Positions 54,399 to 63,782 of a DNA stretch of 64,000 nucleotides are shown here, in pieces; position 1 is the first letter of the stretch; each line of letters starts with the position of its first letter. The position numbers and the translations under genes were made by a program. The DNA is from CBDCWQ01 sp965223435 (lineage in GTDB: Bacteria; Myxococcota; Kuafuiibacteriia; Kuafuiibacteriales; Kuafuiibacteriaceae). The stretch is from NCBI GenBank assembly GCA_965223435.1, contig CBDCWQ010000018.1, forward strand, positions 1-64,000. Direction: 5' to 3'. A model generated the notes under the pieces. It searched no databases. It worked only from the letters and a program-made list of their open reading frames with translations, and was not told where the DNA came from.

Positions 54399-54586
54399 CA
54401 CAATAGACCAAAGGACGCGAGGCGGGATGTCAAGCGAACAAAGTGCCTTCGCCGGATCCTCGGGCAAGCCCCATATTCGGGCGGCCAGCGCCGGCGCTCG
54501 GGAAGGGCTCTGGGTGAACCCGCTTGTCGGGGCTCGACTGGACTCGTGGTTGAGGTCCCGCGCTTTTTCCGGTAGCTCCCCCAGCC

Positions 54587-55762
54587 ATGGCTGAGTCAGG
54601 CGCCATTCCCGTCTCGGTCATGAGCTTTCCGACCCGTGTGGTGGTCGGGCCCGGCGCCATTCGTACCCTGGGCGACGAAGTTCGTCGCTTGGGAGCCGAG
54701 CGGGTCTTGGTGGTGACCGACGAAGGCATTGCGGCTGCGGGTCTTCTTGATCTGGTCCAGCACATCCTGGAGCGCGAAAAGATCGTGTCCGCGGTCCACT
54801 TGGATGTCGCCAAGAACCCGACGGAAGAAAACGTGACCAGTGGCGTTGACGTCTACCGGAGAAAGCGTGCGCAGCTGGTCATCGGGCTTGGGGGCGGCGC
54901 CGCCATGGATGTGGCGAAGACGGTCCGCCTGAAGTGCACCCACCCCCTTCCGCTCGCGGTGTACGAAGAATCTCGCGGCGGTGCGCAGCAGATCCAGGCT
55001 TCTCAGCCGCCGATGATCGCGGTTCCGACCACTGCAGGTACGGGCAGCGAGGTGGGCCGTGCCAGCGTGATTTGTCTGGGTGATGAAGGGCGAAAGGCTG
55101 TGATTTTTAGCCCGCACATGATGCCCAATGTGGCGCTCTGCGACGCCGAACTCACCAAGGACTTGCCGCCGAAAATCACGGCGGCCACCGGTATGGACGC
55201 ACTGACCCACGCCCTTGAGGCCTATGTCGCTACGGGGTCCCACCCTTTTGCCGACGTGTTTGCCATCGGTGCTTTGGCGCGCGCGGGGGTGTACCTTCGG
55301 CGCGCGGTCAAAGACGGGGGCGATATCGAAGCCCGGCACGAAATGATGTTGGCGGCCACCATGGGGGCCATCAGCTTTCAAAAGGGTCTCGGGGCCTGCC
55401 ACGCCCTTGCGCATCCTTTGTCCGCCGTCGCCGGGATGCACCATGGCTTGGCCAACGCGGTCATGTTGCCCCACGTGATTCGCTTTAACCTCGAGGCTGC
55501 CGCCCACCGGTACGCGTTGGCGGGCGAGGCGCTCGGGGCACACACTTCCGGCTCCGATGCCGTGCGGGCGGAGGCCTGCTTGGCGTTTGTGGCATCTTTG
55601 GTCGCCGAGATCGGGTTGCCCGTCCGTCTTGAGGCTTGTGGCGTGAAGCGCGAGATGATGGAGCCCATGGTTTCCCAAGCAATCGCGGATGCGAGCCATG
55701 CCACCAACCCTCGCCCTCTCGATGCGGCCGCAGCGCTCGATCTCTATCAGGGTGCGATGTAA
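54587..55762 (+). CDS. iron-containing alcohol dehydrogenase
   Basis: 391 residues from ATG 54587; an ATG at 54620 is possible. It is a cytoplasmic NAD(P)-dependent dehydrogenase of the Fe-ADH family. The nucleotide loop reads GGGAAMDVAK (102-111; usually GGGS). Metal ligands can be assigned as Asp204 and His208 in GMDALTHALEAY, His272 in GACHALAHPL and His286 in GMHHGLANAVMLPH, with the same spacing as FucO. The substrate cannot be told from sequence. The codons around the stop are duplicated (55750-55782). No partner enzymes flank it. Confidence 0.93.
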   Translation: MAESGAIPVSVMSFPTRVVVGPGAIRTLGDEVRRLGAERVLVVTDEGIAAAGLLDLVQHILEREKIVSAVHLDVAKNPTEENVTSGVDVYRRKRAQLVIGLGGGAAMDVAKTVRLKCTHPLPLAVYEESRGGAQQIQASQPPMIAVPTTAGTGSEVGRASVICLGDEGRKAVIFSPHMMPNVALCDAELTKDLPPKITAATGMDALTHALEAYVATGSHPFADVFAIGALARAGVYLRRAVKDGGDIEARHEMMLAATMGAISFQKGLGACHALAHPLSAVAGMHHGLANAVMLPHVIRFNLEAAAHRYALAGEALGAHTSGSDAVRAEACLAFVASLVAEIGLPVRLEACGVKREMMEPMVSQAIADASHATNPRPLDAAAALDLYQGAM

Positions 55763-55782
55763 GCTCGGGGTGCGATGTAAGC
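55750..55782 (+). repeat. 18-bp tandem duplication over the stop codon of the alcohol dehydrogenase
   Basis: GGGTGCGATGTAAGC occurs at 55750-55764 and again at 55768-55782, separated by TCG. The first copy contains the real stop codon TAA; the second lies downstream in the non-coding gap. Confidence 0.85.
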
Positions 55783-55879
55783 GGGGTCTACCCGCCCATT
55801 CTTGCTCGCGAAGGTCTTTTGGGGTCTTTCCTAGACATCTGAATTGGCGAATCGTTACTTGAGACGCTAGTCTCCCGCC

Positions 55880-57106
55880 ATGGATAGTTCCTGTCGTTGG
55901 TTTTGGGCGATGGTTCCGGCAGTCGCCACGTCATTTTTTTTGGCTTCGTGCACCGATGAGTGCGAACGGGCCTCCGACTGCGCTGTGGGTGAAATTTGCT
56001 ACGTGGGGATCTGTACGCCAGCGAACGCAAACTATTTGGGCTGTACCAGCGACACTGAGTGTAATCCGTCGGGCGGGGATGAGCTGTTTTGCAATCCGGC
56101 GGGCCGTTGTTCTCTCAAAGAGAGTACGACGAATAACTCGAACAACAATAACAGCAACAACAACAACAGTACTCCGAACGTATCTTGGGGCATAAGGCCC
56201 AGCCCGGTAACCACCCAACTCACCGGGGTTTGGGGGTCCACGTCGACGGTTGTATGGGCGGTTGGTCCCGGAGATCGACCCGATTTCGGGAGCACCGATC
56301 CCACCACGGGGACGTTGATTCGTTGGAACGGCAGTGCCTGGTCGGGCGACAACATTCCGCAGGGCACCCGCCCCGTCGCTGTATGGGGCAGTGCGGCCAA
56401 CGATGCATGGATTGTGGGGCGCGCAGGGACCCTGCTCAGGTACGACGGGCGAAGCTGGCAGGGCCACCCCTCGCCGATCAGCGTTGACTTCGATGATGTC
56501 TATGGAAGTTCTGCCAATAATGTTTGGGCGGTCGGCGAAGGGCGGATCATGCGGTTCAGCAATGCGTGGCAAGAGGTGCAGGGGCCGCAGAATATAGGCC
56601 GCGAACCGATGTCGGTGTGGACGTCCGGCCCCAACGATGTCTGGGTTGTTGCGAACACCACTGCCCATCATTGGAACGGATCGACCTGGGATCGGTCAGA
56701 TCCTTTTGTCGGGTCCGATTACTTCACCATTTTCGGTTTTGCCTCGGACGAGGTGTTTGTGGGCGGCGTCCACAGCGCGGTTCCACCGTCTCATTTTATG
56801 CGATTTGACGGCTCCAATTGGACGGCCCTCCCAGATTCGGGCCGGGGCGGCGAGATCCACGGCATCTGGGGCTTATCGGTCGATGAAATTTGGGTCGGCG
56901 GGCAGCTGGGGGTCGTTCAGCGTTGGGAAAAGGCCGATCGCATCGCGACCTGCGCCATGAATGGAGTTGGCAAAACGGGACCAGGCCTGTGCACCGAGGC
57001 GGTAGGGGTGTTTGGGGACAGCAGTATGGTTCGTGAAATGTGGGGTTTTGGATCGAGCGACATCTGGGTGGTCGGAGACAATGGGAAAATCGCCCACAAA
57101 CCGTAG
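55880..57106 (+). CDS. lipoprotein with Cys-rich head and VWGS-type propeller
   Basis: 408 residues. Lipobox FLASC gives Cys24. A Cys-rich module with regularly spaced pairs follows (CTDECERASDCAVGEICYVGIC, to about 80), then an asparagine-rich linker (SNNNNSNNNNS near 95). Six or so propeller blades run to the end, each with the pattern VWGSxxNDVWxVGxxGxIxRWxGxxW. This architecture is common among myxobacterial surface lipoproteins; ligands are unknown. An extracellular location is inferred. The gene is monocistronic, between the dehydrogenase and glycerate kinase genes. Confidence 0.85.
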   Translation: MDSSCRWFWAMVPAVATSFFLASCTDECERASDCAVGEICYVGICTPANANYLGCTSDTECNPSGGDELFCNPAGRCSLKESTTNNSNNNNSNNNNSTPNVSWGIRPSPVTTQLTGVWGSTSTVVWAVGPGDRPDFGSTDPTTGTLIRWNGSAWSGDNIPQGTRPVAVWGSAANDAWIVGRAGTLLRYDGRSWQGHPSPISVDFDDVYGSSANNVWAVGEGRIMRFSNAWQEVQGPQNIGREPMSVWTSGPNDVWVVANTTAHHWNGSTWDRSDPFVGSDYFTIFGFASDEVFVGGVHSAVPPSHFMRFDGSNWTALPDSGRGGEIHGIWGLSVDEIWVGGQLGVVQRWEKADRIATCAMNGVGKTGPGLCTEAVGVFGDSSMVREMWGFGSSDIWVVGDNGKIAHKP

Positions 57107-57214
57107 AATTGCCCCGTGAAAACCCCTTAACTAGCGGTTGTACCCCCTCGATTCTTCCCGGGAAGCCCTCTGAGTTTTGCGTTGTGTCAAGGTCTTGATT
57201 ATACGTCGTCTTCG

Positions 57215-58579
57215 ATGGCCCGCACCCCGCTCGCGGAAGAGCTTGTAGCGATTTACGAGGAAGCGCTCGAAGCGTCGCACGCCGGCAAGGCCGTGGAGGC
57301 GCGACTTCAGGTCTCCAGCGGGGCCATTCGCGCCGGTCGGCGCGCCATCGCGCTCGACCGTGTCGAACGGGTGGGCATCGTCTCCATCGGAAAGGCTGCG
57401 CCTGCCATGGCCGAAGCGGTTCCCGAAGCCATTCGAGAAAAGATGGGCTTCGGGCTGATTCTGACGAAAAAAGGGTATGCGCGCGACATCGAGGGCTTTG
57501 AAGTACGGGAGGCAGGTCACCCGATTCCGGATCGGGCATCCGTTCGCGCCACCGATGAAGTTGTGGAACTGGTCCAAGAGCTCGGCGAAGAGGACCTCCT
57601 TTTGGTGTTGATCTCGGGAGGGGCCAGTGCGCTCCTCACGTCTCCGGTTCGGGAAGTTGGGCTCCAGGACACCATCGATCTGACCCGTTTGATGTTGAAC
57701 TCTGGGATGGACATCCATGACATCAACGTTGTGCGGTCACACGTCTCCAAGGTCAAAGGCGGGCGTTTGGCGGTGTCGGCCGCCCCGGCCTCGGTGTTGA
57801 CTTTGGCGCTTTCAGACGTGGTCGGAGACAAACTGCCTGCGATCGGGGGTGGTCCTACGGTGGCCGATCCCTCTCGCTACAAAGATGCCACCGCGGCTCT
57901 GAAGAAGGCTCAGATTTGGAAGCAAATACCCGAAAGTGTTGCGACTTACTTCGAGGCCGGGGGGCGAGGCGAAATTGCAGACTCTCCCAAGCCCGGTGAT
58001 CCGCGTCTTTCCCGAGCGTTTGCCGCCGTGGTCGGCGGCCCAAGAACGCTCTTGCGGGCGGCGGCGCGCTCGGCGCGTGCCAAGGGGCTTCGGGTGCGTT
58101 GTGCAACCAAGCCCATTGAGGGTCCGGTGGAGGATTTGGTCGACAAATACATGGCCCGGGCAGGGTCAATGGTGCGCAGCGGGACGGGCCGGGAGGTCTT
58201 TGTGGCCGTGGGCGAGCCTACGGTTGTGATCCCTGGTGAAGCGAACAACGACAAGCTTGGGCAGGGCGGTCGAAGCCAGCATTTGGCGATGCTGATGGCA
58301 AAGGCCATGGCGGGTGATGAGCATATGGCCTTTTTGGCGGCGGGGACCGACGGGACCGACGGCCCAACCAATGCGGCTGGGGGAATTGTGGACGGGGGTA
58401 CGGCAGGCGAGTTGGCCAAAGCCAATATGGACGTGGCCGATACGCTTCGCCGTTACGACAGCTATGGTGCGCTTGGCGCCGTCGACGCCCGCCTGGAAAC
58501 TGGGCCTACAGACACAAACGTGACGGATCTCCACCTACTTGCGGTGGAAGGTCGTTCTCCGGGTCGCAAGAAAGACTGA
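57215..58579 (+). CDS. gckA: glycerate 2-kinase (GckA/MOFRL type)
   Basis: 454 residues from ATG 57215. It converts D-glycerate to 2-phosphoglycerate with ATP, feeding glyoxylate, serine or sugar-acid carbon into lower glycolysis. The DUF4147 N-terminal domain has SIGKAAPAMAEA and LISGGASALL, then DVVGDKLPAIGGGPTVAD. The C-terminal MOFRL domain has VGEPTVVIPG, GGRSQHLAM and FLAAGTDGTDGPTNAAGGIVDG. Length and order are normal. It ends ten bases before the start of the next gene, so the two may be co-transcribed. Confidence 0.95.
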   Translation: MARTPLAEELVAIYEEALEASHAGKAVEARLQVSSGAIRAGRRAIALDRVERVGIVSIGKAAPAMAEAVPEAIREKMGFGLILTKKGYARDIEGFEVREAGHPIPDRASVRATDEVVELVQELGEEDLLLVLISGGASALLTSPVREVGLQDTIDLTRLMLNSGMDIHDINVVRSHVSKVKGGRLAVSAAPASVLTLALSDVVGDKLPAIGGGPTVADPSRYKDATAALKKAQIWKQIPESVATYFEAGGRGEIADSPKPGDPRLSRAFAAVVGGPRTLLRAAARSARAKGLRVRCATKPIEGPVEDLVDKYMARAGSMVRSGTGREVFVAVGEPTVVIPGEANNDKLGQGGRSQHLAMLMAKAMAGDEHMAFLAAGTDGTDGPTNAAGGIVDGGTAGELAKANMDVADTLRRYDSYGALGAVDARLETGPTDTNVTDLHLLAVEGRSPGRKKD

Positions 58580-58589
58580 GACCGAGGTC

Positions 58590-59672
58590 ATGGGCTATTT
58601 GCCCCCGTTCCATTTTGAAGACGCCTCTTCAGTGCGGTGGACCGGCGTGGTCCGACCGGGGATTGTAGACCTCGTCCCGCTCTTCAGGCGAGTCGTTGAG
58701 ATCGAAGTCGCGTCTCTTCTCGAATCTGGAGCGGCTGCTCAGGCGGCTTGGCGTCGGGTTGTGCCGAGTCCCTGGGTCGTCAAACGACTTTTTGCCCCGT
58801 ACGTGGCCGAACTTGTGTGGTGCCCCGACCGGGGCAAGGAGGAAGGCCACAGTGGAGTCAAAGACGAGGCCAAGGACGACCATGAAAGGGGCGGTGGCGG
58901 TCCGGCGGATGATGCAGCGGTTGATGGTGCACCTGAGGAAAGCGCGGGCGCTGTCCGGACGGTGGGGGCCGATGAACCTGCCGGTGGTGCGGGTGATTCG
59001 GATGAAGCCGTAGCGCCTTTGGTTCGTCGACTGGTCCTGAAGGCGTTGCCCCCGCGCACCGCACGCGGGTTGGCCTTGATGGTGAAGAGGACTTCGCGGG
59101 CGCAACGTGCGGATCTGTGGGCCTATCGGCTTCGGTCCTTTGGCATCGAGTCTCCAAGGCCGCTCGGCTACGTACAGATGCGGCGCTCTCCCGAGCGGGC
59201 GTTTAGTTTTCGGGCTTACGAGTTTCTCGCGGGGGTGACGTTGGCGGAGCTTCGCGACGCACGTTTTCAGGCCACCGGCCTCGGACTTGGTTCTTCGACC
59301 AAAGCGGCCGTAGGTGAGCAGTTGGCGGCGCTCGTTCGAAGCCTACACGCTCAGGGCATCTTTCATGGGGATTTGCACGCGAAGAACATTCTCGTCACCA
59401 AAGATGGGATGGCGTTGCTCGATTTGGAGTCGATCCGGACCTTCTGGGCCTCGCGCCGTCGGATGGTCATCAAGAATTTGGTGCGTCTCAATCGTGACTT
59501 TTTGGATCTAAGCTTGGTGACGCGGACCGATCGGATGCGTTTTCTTCAAACCTATCTGCAGCACGAAGCGGATCGAGACGCGGGCCGTCGAGCCCTTTGG
59601 CGGCGCGTTCAGGTCGCGACCGAGGTCAAGCTGCGAGCTCGAGGCGAGTCCTTTTTGAGCACCAAACTTTGA
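58590..59672 (+). CDS. Kdo/WaaP-type lipopolysaccharide kinase-like protein
   Basis: 360 residues from ATG 58590. Kinase-fold landmarks are in the C-terminal half: RAYEFLAGVTLAEL, the catalytic loop HGDLHAKNILV (from about 259) and LLDLES (about 276) as the metal-binding site, the pattern of Kdo/WaaP and related kinases that phosphorylate LPS core sugars. An unusual insert rich in Asp, Glu and Gly (about 90-150, GAPEESAGAVRTVGADEPAGGAGDSDE) splits the N-lobe from an N-terminal beta region. No signal peptide; it should act on the cytoplasmic face of the inner membrane. It converges with the PP2C phosphatase. Confidence 0.75.
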   Translation: MGYLPPFHFEDASSVRWTGVVRPGIVDLVPLFRRVVEIEVASLLESGAAAQAAWRRVVPSPWVVKRLFAPYVAELVWCPDRGKEEGHSGVKDEAKDDHERGGGGPADDAAVDGAPEESAGAVRTVGADEPAGGAGDSDEAVAPLVRRLVLKALPPRTARGLALMVKRTSRAQRADLWAYRLRSFGIESPRPLGYVQMRRSPERAFSFRAYEFLAGVTLAELRDARFQATGLGLGSSTKAAVGEQLAALVRSLHAQGIFHGDLHAKNILVTKDGMALLDLESIRTFWASRRRMVIKNLVRLNRDFLDLSLVTRTDRMRFLQTYLQHEADRDAGRRALWRRVQVATEVKLRARGESFLSTKL

Positions 59673-59692
59673 CTTCCGGGCCTGGCAAACGT

Positions 59693-59710
59693 TGTAGGCA
59701 GTCGCCTACA
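59693..59710. terminator. hairpin between convergent genes
   Basis: TGTAGGC (59693-59699) and GCCTACA (59704-59710) form a perfect 7-bp stem over AGTC, overlapping the stop of the phosphatase gene. No T tract; it may serve both strands as a factor-assisted terminator. Confidence 0.5.
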
Positions 59711-60566
59711 GTGCTTGGAACGCAATGAGGGTCAGGTTATCGGGTTTTGCGGTCGCCCGGGCCATCCGTTGGAGAATGAGCGTAGACAATCGGTTGACGA
59801 GGTTTTCGGGGCTCCTCTCGGATTGAATGCACTCACGGCACTCATCTTGGCCGATTCCGGAGTCCAAAAAACCGTCGCTTCCGAGAAAGACCCAGTCTCC
59901 TTTCTCGAGGGTCCAAAGGTAGCTATCTGTCGTAGCTTCTCCAAGGCCCAAAGCGTGGGTGAGGCGCGGGGTTCCGAAGATGGTGTCTTGTTCGTGCATT
60001 TTCGTACGGGTGAGGTAGACCCCTTCTTTATTGAACTTGAGGGCGGCAGAATCACCGGAGTTGACTACGATCAGCTGTCGGCCCCTCGTGATGGCGGCTA
60101 CGGCGGTGGTCACTTCTCCTTGGGCGCGCTCCACCAAGGTGGTGTGGGCGGAGCGCATGGCGGTCTGCATGCCTCTGCTCAGGACCTCTGTATCGTGCTC
60201 TTCGACCAGGTTTCGGAAGCTGGCGGTCATGGCGTGGGCGGCAATTTGACTTGCTTGTCCGCGGACTCGGCCACCGAGCCCGCCGGCTTGGTCAAAAGCC
60301 GCGGCATAAAAGTCGCCGCGTGCGTCTGAGAACAGCCCCGCTGCATCTTCGTTGTAGCGGGCGTAACCCCGGCCGCGCGAGCTGACCAAAGCACCGGAGA
60401 AGCGGCCTGTGCGAACCGGCAGTGCACCTTTGGTTTGGCGTCCGCCGGCGATCAGTGTGGGCATTGATTTCAAGGGGGTGAACCCTTCCAGTTGAGCGCC
60501 TTGCAGGGCGCGGGCACGGGCGCTCGAAGAGGCGCGTTTGGGGTGTCGAGACCAGGGGAAGCGCAA
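59706..60566 (-). CDS. PP2C-type serine/threonine protein phosphatase
   Basis: 286 residues from a TTG start; ATG 60464 would remove 34 residues of basic N-terminus. PPM motifs are RGRGYARYNEDAAG (Asp74), FDQAGGLGG (Asp92), VVNSGDSAALKF, GSDGFLDSGI and KPDNLTLI at the end, so the metal-binding aspartates are kept. The usual DGxGG motif reads DQAGG. Such phosphatases act in the cytoplasm on proteins phosphorylated by Hanks kinases, one of which is in this window at 9.6-11.1 kb. No regulatory domain follows. It is divergent from the tal-pgi gene. Confidence 0.88.
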   Translation of the reverse strand: MRFPWSRHPKRASSSARARALQGAQLEGFTPLKSMPTLIAGGRQTKGALPVRTGRFSGALVSSRGRGYARYNEDAAGLFSDARGDFYAAAFDQAGGLGGRVRGQASQIAAHAMTASFRNLVEEHDTEVLSRGMQTAMRSAHTTLVERAQGEVTTAVAAITRGRQLIVVNSGDSAALKFNKEGVYLTRTKMHEQDTIFGTPRLTHALGLGEATTDSYLWTLEKGDWVFLGSDGFLDSGIGQDECRECIQSERSPENLVNRLSTLILQRMARATAKPDNLTLIAFQAL

Positions 60567-60947
60567 GGCCGAAGGTTTCTCCGTTATCCTGCCGTGGCGG
60601 GGATCCGTGCGTGGCCCGTGCCGTGACCTCCCTTTTTCCGGGAATGCCCGGTTCAGTCAAGTCGGTCGTACCAAAAGGCGCCGTAGATCCGAGAAGAAAG
60701 CCGTGCGGCTGCGTCGTCGGTCGCGCCGTCCCAAACGTTCGCAATACCACTCATTCCGGAGCTCACTGTATCGATCCGAACGGGCTTGCGTATCGTGGGC
60801 AGGTTTCAAAACGTTTTCCCGGTCGTACTAGGAGTAATCCCCGAAGGAGTAAAAGGCGGGCTGGACAGATGAGGGACAGGGTACGAAGGGTGCTTGAAGA
60901 GGATATGATGGGGCCCCTTCGGGCCCACGGCTTGAAGGAGGGTTGAG
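60567..60947. other. intergenic region before tal-pgi
   Basis: 381 bases with no credible gene. It ends in a strong GC hairpin (60911-60926) and the ribosome binding site GGAGG for the tal-pgi start. Confidence 0.5.
60911..60926 (+). promoter_or_regulatory. leader hairpin before tal-pgi
   Basis: GGGCCC, loop CTTC, GGGCCC: a very stable 6-bp GC stem ten bases before the AAGGAGGG ribosome binding site. It could influence translation or stabilise the transcript end. Confidence 0.45.
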
Positions 60948-63782
60948 ATGAACACCATTCGAGACATCGGGAAACACGGACAGAGTATTTGGTTCGATTA
61001 CATTGAGCGCGCTTTGGTTTGGACGGGCGAGCTTTATCGCATGGTGGAAGAGGACGGGCTCCGAGGCGTGACCAGCAACCCCTCCATCTTCGAAAAAGCG
61101 ATCGGTTCGAGCAGCGACTACCGGCCCGCGCTCGAGGCCCTGGTTCGGCGAGGAGAAAGTGCTATTTCGGCCTTTGAAACCTTGGCGCGAACCGATCTTC
61201 AACTCGCGCTCGATGTGTTTCGCAAAGTGCACGACGAAAGCGATGGTCGTGATGGTTTTGTCAGTCTTGAGGTGTCGCCTCATCTGGCGAAGGATACCGC
61301 CGGTACGGTGCTTGACGGCCAGCGTTTGTGGCACATGGTGGGTCGAAAGAACCTGATGATCAAGGTTCCGGCAACCGAGGAAGGTATTCCGGCCATTGAA
61401 GAATTGATTGCGCGGGGCATCAATGTGAATGTCACGCTGCTTTTTTCTGTTGAGCGCTATGAGGCGGTCCTGAATGCGTACATGGCCGGCCTCGAGCGCC
61501 GGTTGGGCCAAGGCCAAGATATTTCGCGTGTCGCCAGTGTGGCCAGTTTCTTTGTGAGTCGCATTGATTCCATGGTGGATAAGATGATCGACGAGCGACT
61601 GTCGGCCTCGCCATCTTCCGACCTCAAGAGTGAACTGGAGCGGGTGCGTGGCAAGACCGCCATCGCCAATGCCAAGATGGCCTACGCATCTTACCAGCGA
61701 ATATCAGGTGAAGAGCGTTGGAAAGCACTCCAAGAACAAGGCGCTCGGCCGCAGCGGTTGCTTTGGGCAAGTACTTCCACCAAAAACCCGGAATATCGGG
61801 ATGTTCTTTACGTGGAAGAACTCATCGGCCCCGATACGGTCAACACGGTTCCGGCCAAGACCTACCAAGCGTTCAAAGATCATGGCCGCGCTGAAGCGAC
61901 GCTCACCACCGGTTTAGAAGAGGCCCAGGCCGTGATGCAGACTCTGGGTAAGCTGGACATTTCTATGAAGCAGGTGACGGATCGCCTCGTTGATCAAGGG
62001 GTGATTCTGTTTCGGGAGGCCTTTGATCGCCTTTTGGCTACGGTCGAGACCCGTCGCCGCGAACTCCTGGGTTCGAGGCTGGCTCGCATGATTCAAACGG
62101 AGTCGGCGCTCATTCCTGTCGCCCAAAACCGGTTGGATGCTTTGACGAGCGGGGGTTTTTCGCAGCGCCTATGGAAAAAAGATGCCAAACTCTTTAGCGA
62201 CGATCCGCAGGACGCAGGCGGTATCACCGGATTCATGGGCTGGCTGGACGCGGTCAGCAATCTTGCGGAGCAACCCGAAGCCTTTTTAGATCTGCAAGAA
62301 GATCTGGAAGTGGACGGTGTGACTCACGTGGTTGTGATGGGGATGGGAGGGTCAAGTCTTGCGCCAGAGGTGTTTGCCAAGGTCTTTAAGCCTGCGCCCG
62401 GGAGTCCGAAGCTTGTGGTCCTGGACTCGACGGTGCCCGCTCAGATTTTGAGTGTCCAAAAAAGAATTGATCCGGATCATTCCGTATTTATTGTTGCGAG
62501 TAAAAGCGGAACGACGGCTGAGCCGCTGGCGTTTCAGTCTTATTTTTTCGACCAGATTCAGGATGGCGATCGTTTTATGGCGGTGACTGACCCTGAGACT
62601 CGGTTGGAGCACATGGCGGTCGAGCGCGACTATCAAGCCATCTTCAACGGGGATCCAGAGATTGGCGGTCGTTATTCGGCCCTGTCCCCGTTTGGGTTGG
62701 TGCCCGCGTGCGCGATGGGCCTCGATGTGATTGAACTGCTCGAAACCGCAGATCTGATGGTGGCGAGTTGCGGTGCCGACATCCCGCCGAGCGAGAATCC
62801 AGGGGTTCGTTTGGGTGTGATCTTGGGCGAATTGGCGAAGAGTGGTCGCGATAAGCTCACGATTTCGGCCTCTGAGTCCCTCAGCCCGTTTGGGGCCTGG
62901 TTGGAGCAATTGATTGCCGAGAGCACTGGTAAAAAGGGTGTGGGCATCGTTCCCGTCGATGGGGAGCGGCTTTCTGAGCCAAAAGATTACAGCGACGACC
63001 GAGTTTTTGTGCATTTTAGGCTTGAGCACGAACCCGAAGAGCTGTCGCTGAAGCGCTTGGAGTCTCTCGAGAAGGCAGGGCATCCGGTTTTGAGCTTCGA
63101 GTTGTCCAACCCACAGCAAATCGTCCAGGAAATGTTTCGCTGGGAAATCGCAACGGCGACGGCGGCTCATATTTTAGGGGTCAATCCGTTTGACCAGCCG
63201 AACGTAGAAGAAAGCAAACGCTTCACAAAAGAGTACCTCAAGGCTTTCGAGAGCCAAGGCACACTCCCTGAAGTGGACGGCGAAGAGGAGATCTTTCGAG
63301 ACCAAGACATCGTGGTCTATACCGATGCGTCCAACGCGACCGGTCTGAGAGACTGCGAGTCCCTTGGGCAGGTTCTTCGGGAGCATGTCGACCGCAGCCG
63401 ACGGGGTGATTACGTTGCCCTCAACGCCTATGTAGAGTCGAACGATGTCAACGATGCATCGCTTCAAACCCTCAGGCATGCGATCCGTGACCGCAAAAAG
63501 TGCGCAACCACGTTAGGTTACGGACCGAGGTTCTTGCACAGCACGGGGCAGCTTCATAAAGGGGGGCCCGACACCGGTGTTTTTATCCAGATTACCAGCG
63601 ATGACGCCGAAGACATCCCCGTTCCGGGGGCGTCCTATTCTTTTGGGGTATTGAAACAAGCCCAGGAGCGCGGCGATTTCACGGCGCTTTCGAAACGGGG
63701 GCGGCGAATTCTGCGGGTCCATTTGCCTGCAGATGTTGAGGGTGGGCTCAAGGCTCTCGTAGAAGCATGGCGTTCGAACTGA
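60948..63782 (+). CDS. tal-pgi: bifunctional transaldolase / glucose-6-phosphate isomerase
   Basis: 944 residues, a known fusion. The transaldolase part (about 1-370) has SNPSIFEKAI (43-52), the Schiff-base lysine in NLMIKVPATEEG (Lys139), NVNVTLLFSVERY and LLWASTSTKNPEY. It moves a dihydroxyacetone unit between sugar phosphates in the pentose phosphate pathway. The isomerase part (about 400-944) has VVMGMGGSSLAPEVF and VASKSGTTAEP and interconverts glucose-6-P and fructose-6-P. The fusion puts both ends of fructose-6-P exchange in one cytoplasmic protein. The ribosome binding site is GGAGG, seven bases before ATG. Confidence 0.97.
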   Translation: MNTIRDIGKHGQSIWFDYIERALVWTGELYRMVEEDGLRGVTSNPSIFEKAIGSSSDYRPALEALVRRGESAISAFETLARTDLQLALDVFRKVHDESDGRDGFVSLEVSPHLAKDTAGTVLDGQRLWHMVGRKNLMIKVPATEEGIPAIEELIARGINVNVTLLFSVERYEAVLNAYMAGLERRLGQGQDISRVASVASFFVSRIDSMVDKMIDERLSASPSSDLKSELERVRGKTAIANAKMAYASYQRISGEERWKALQEQGARPQRLLWASTSTKNPEYRDVLYVEELIGPDTVNTVPAKTYQAFKDHGRAEATLTTGLEEAQAVMQTLGKLDISMKQVTDRLVDQGVILFREAFDRLLATVETRRRELLGSRLARMIQTESALIPVAQNRLDALTSGGFSQRLWKKDAKLFSDDPQDAGGITGFMGWLDAVSNLAEQPEAFLDLQEDLEVDGVTHVVVMGMGGSSLAPEVFAKVFKPAPGSPKLVVLDSTVPAQILSVQKRIDPDHSVFIVASKSGTTAEPLAFQSYFFDQIQDGDRFMAVTDPETRLEHMAVERDYQAIFNGDPEIGGRYSALSPFGLVPACAMGLDVIELLETADLMVASCGADIPPSENPGVRLGVILGELAKSGRDKLTISASESLSPFGAWLEQLIAESTGKKGVGIVPVDGERLSEPKDYSDDRVFVHFRLEHEPEELSLKRLESLEKAGHPVLSFELSNPQQIVQEMFRWEIATATAAHILGVNPFDQPNVEESKRFTKEYLKAFESQGTLPEVDGEEEIFRDQDIVVYTDASNATGLRDCESLGQVLREHVDRSRRGDYVALNAYVESNDVNDASLQTLRHAIRDRKKCATTLGYGPRFLHSTGQLHKGGPDTGVFIQITSDDAEDIPVPGASYSFGVLKQAQERGDFTALSKRGRRILRVHLPADVEGGLKALVEAWRSN

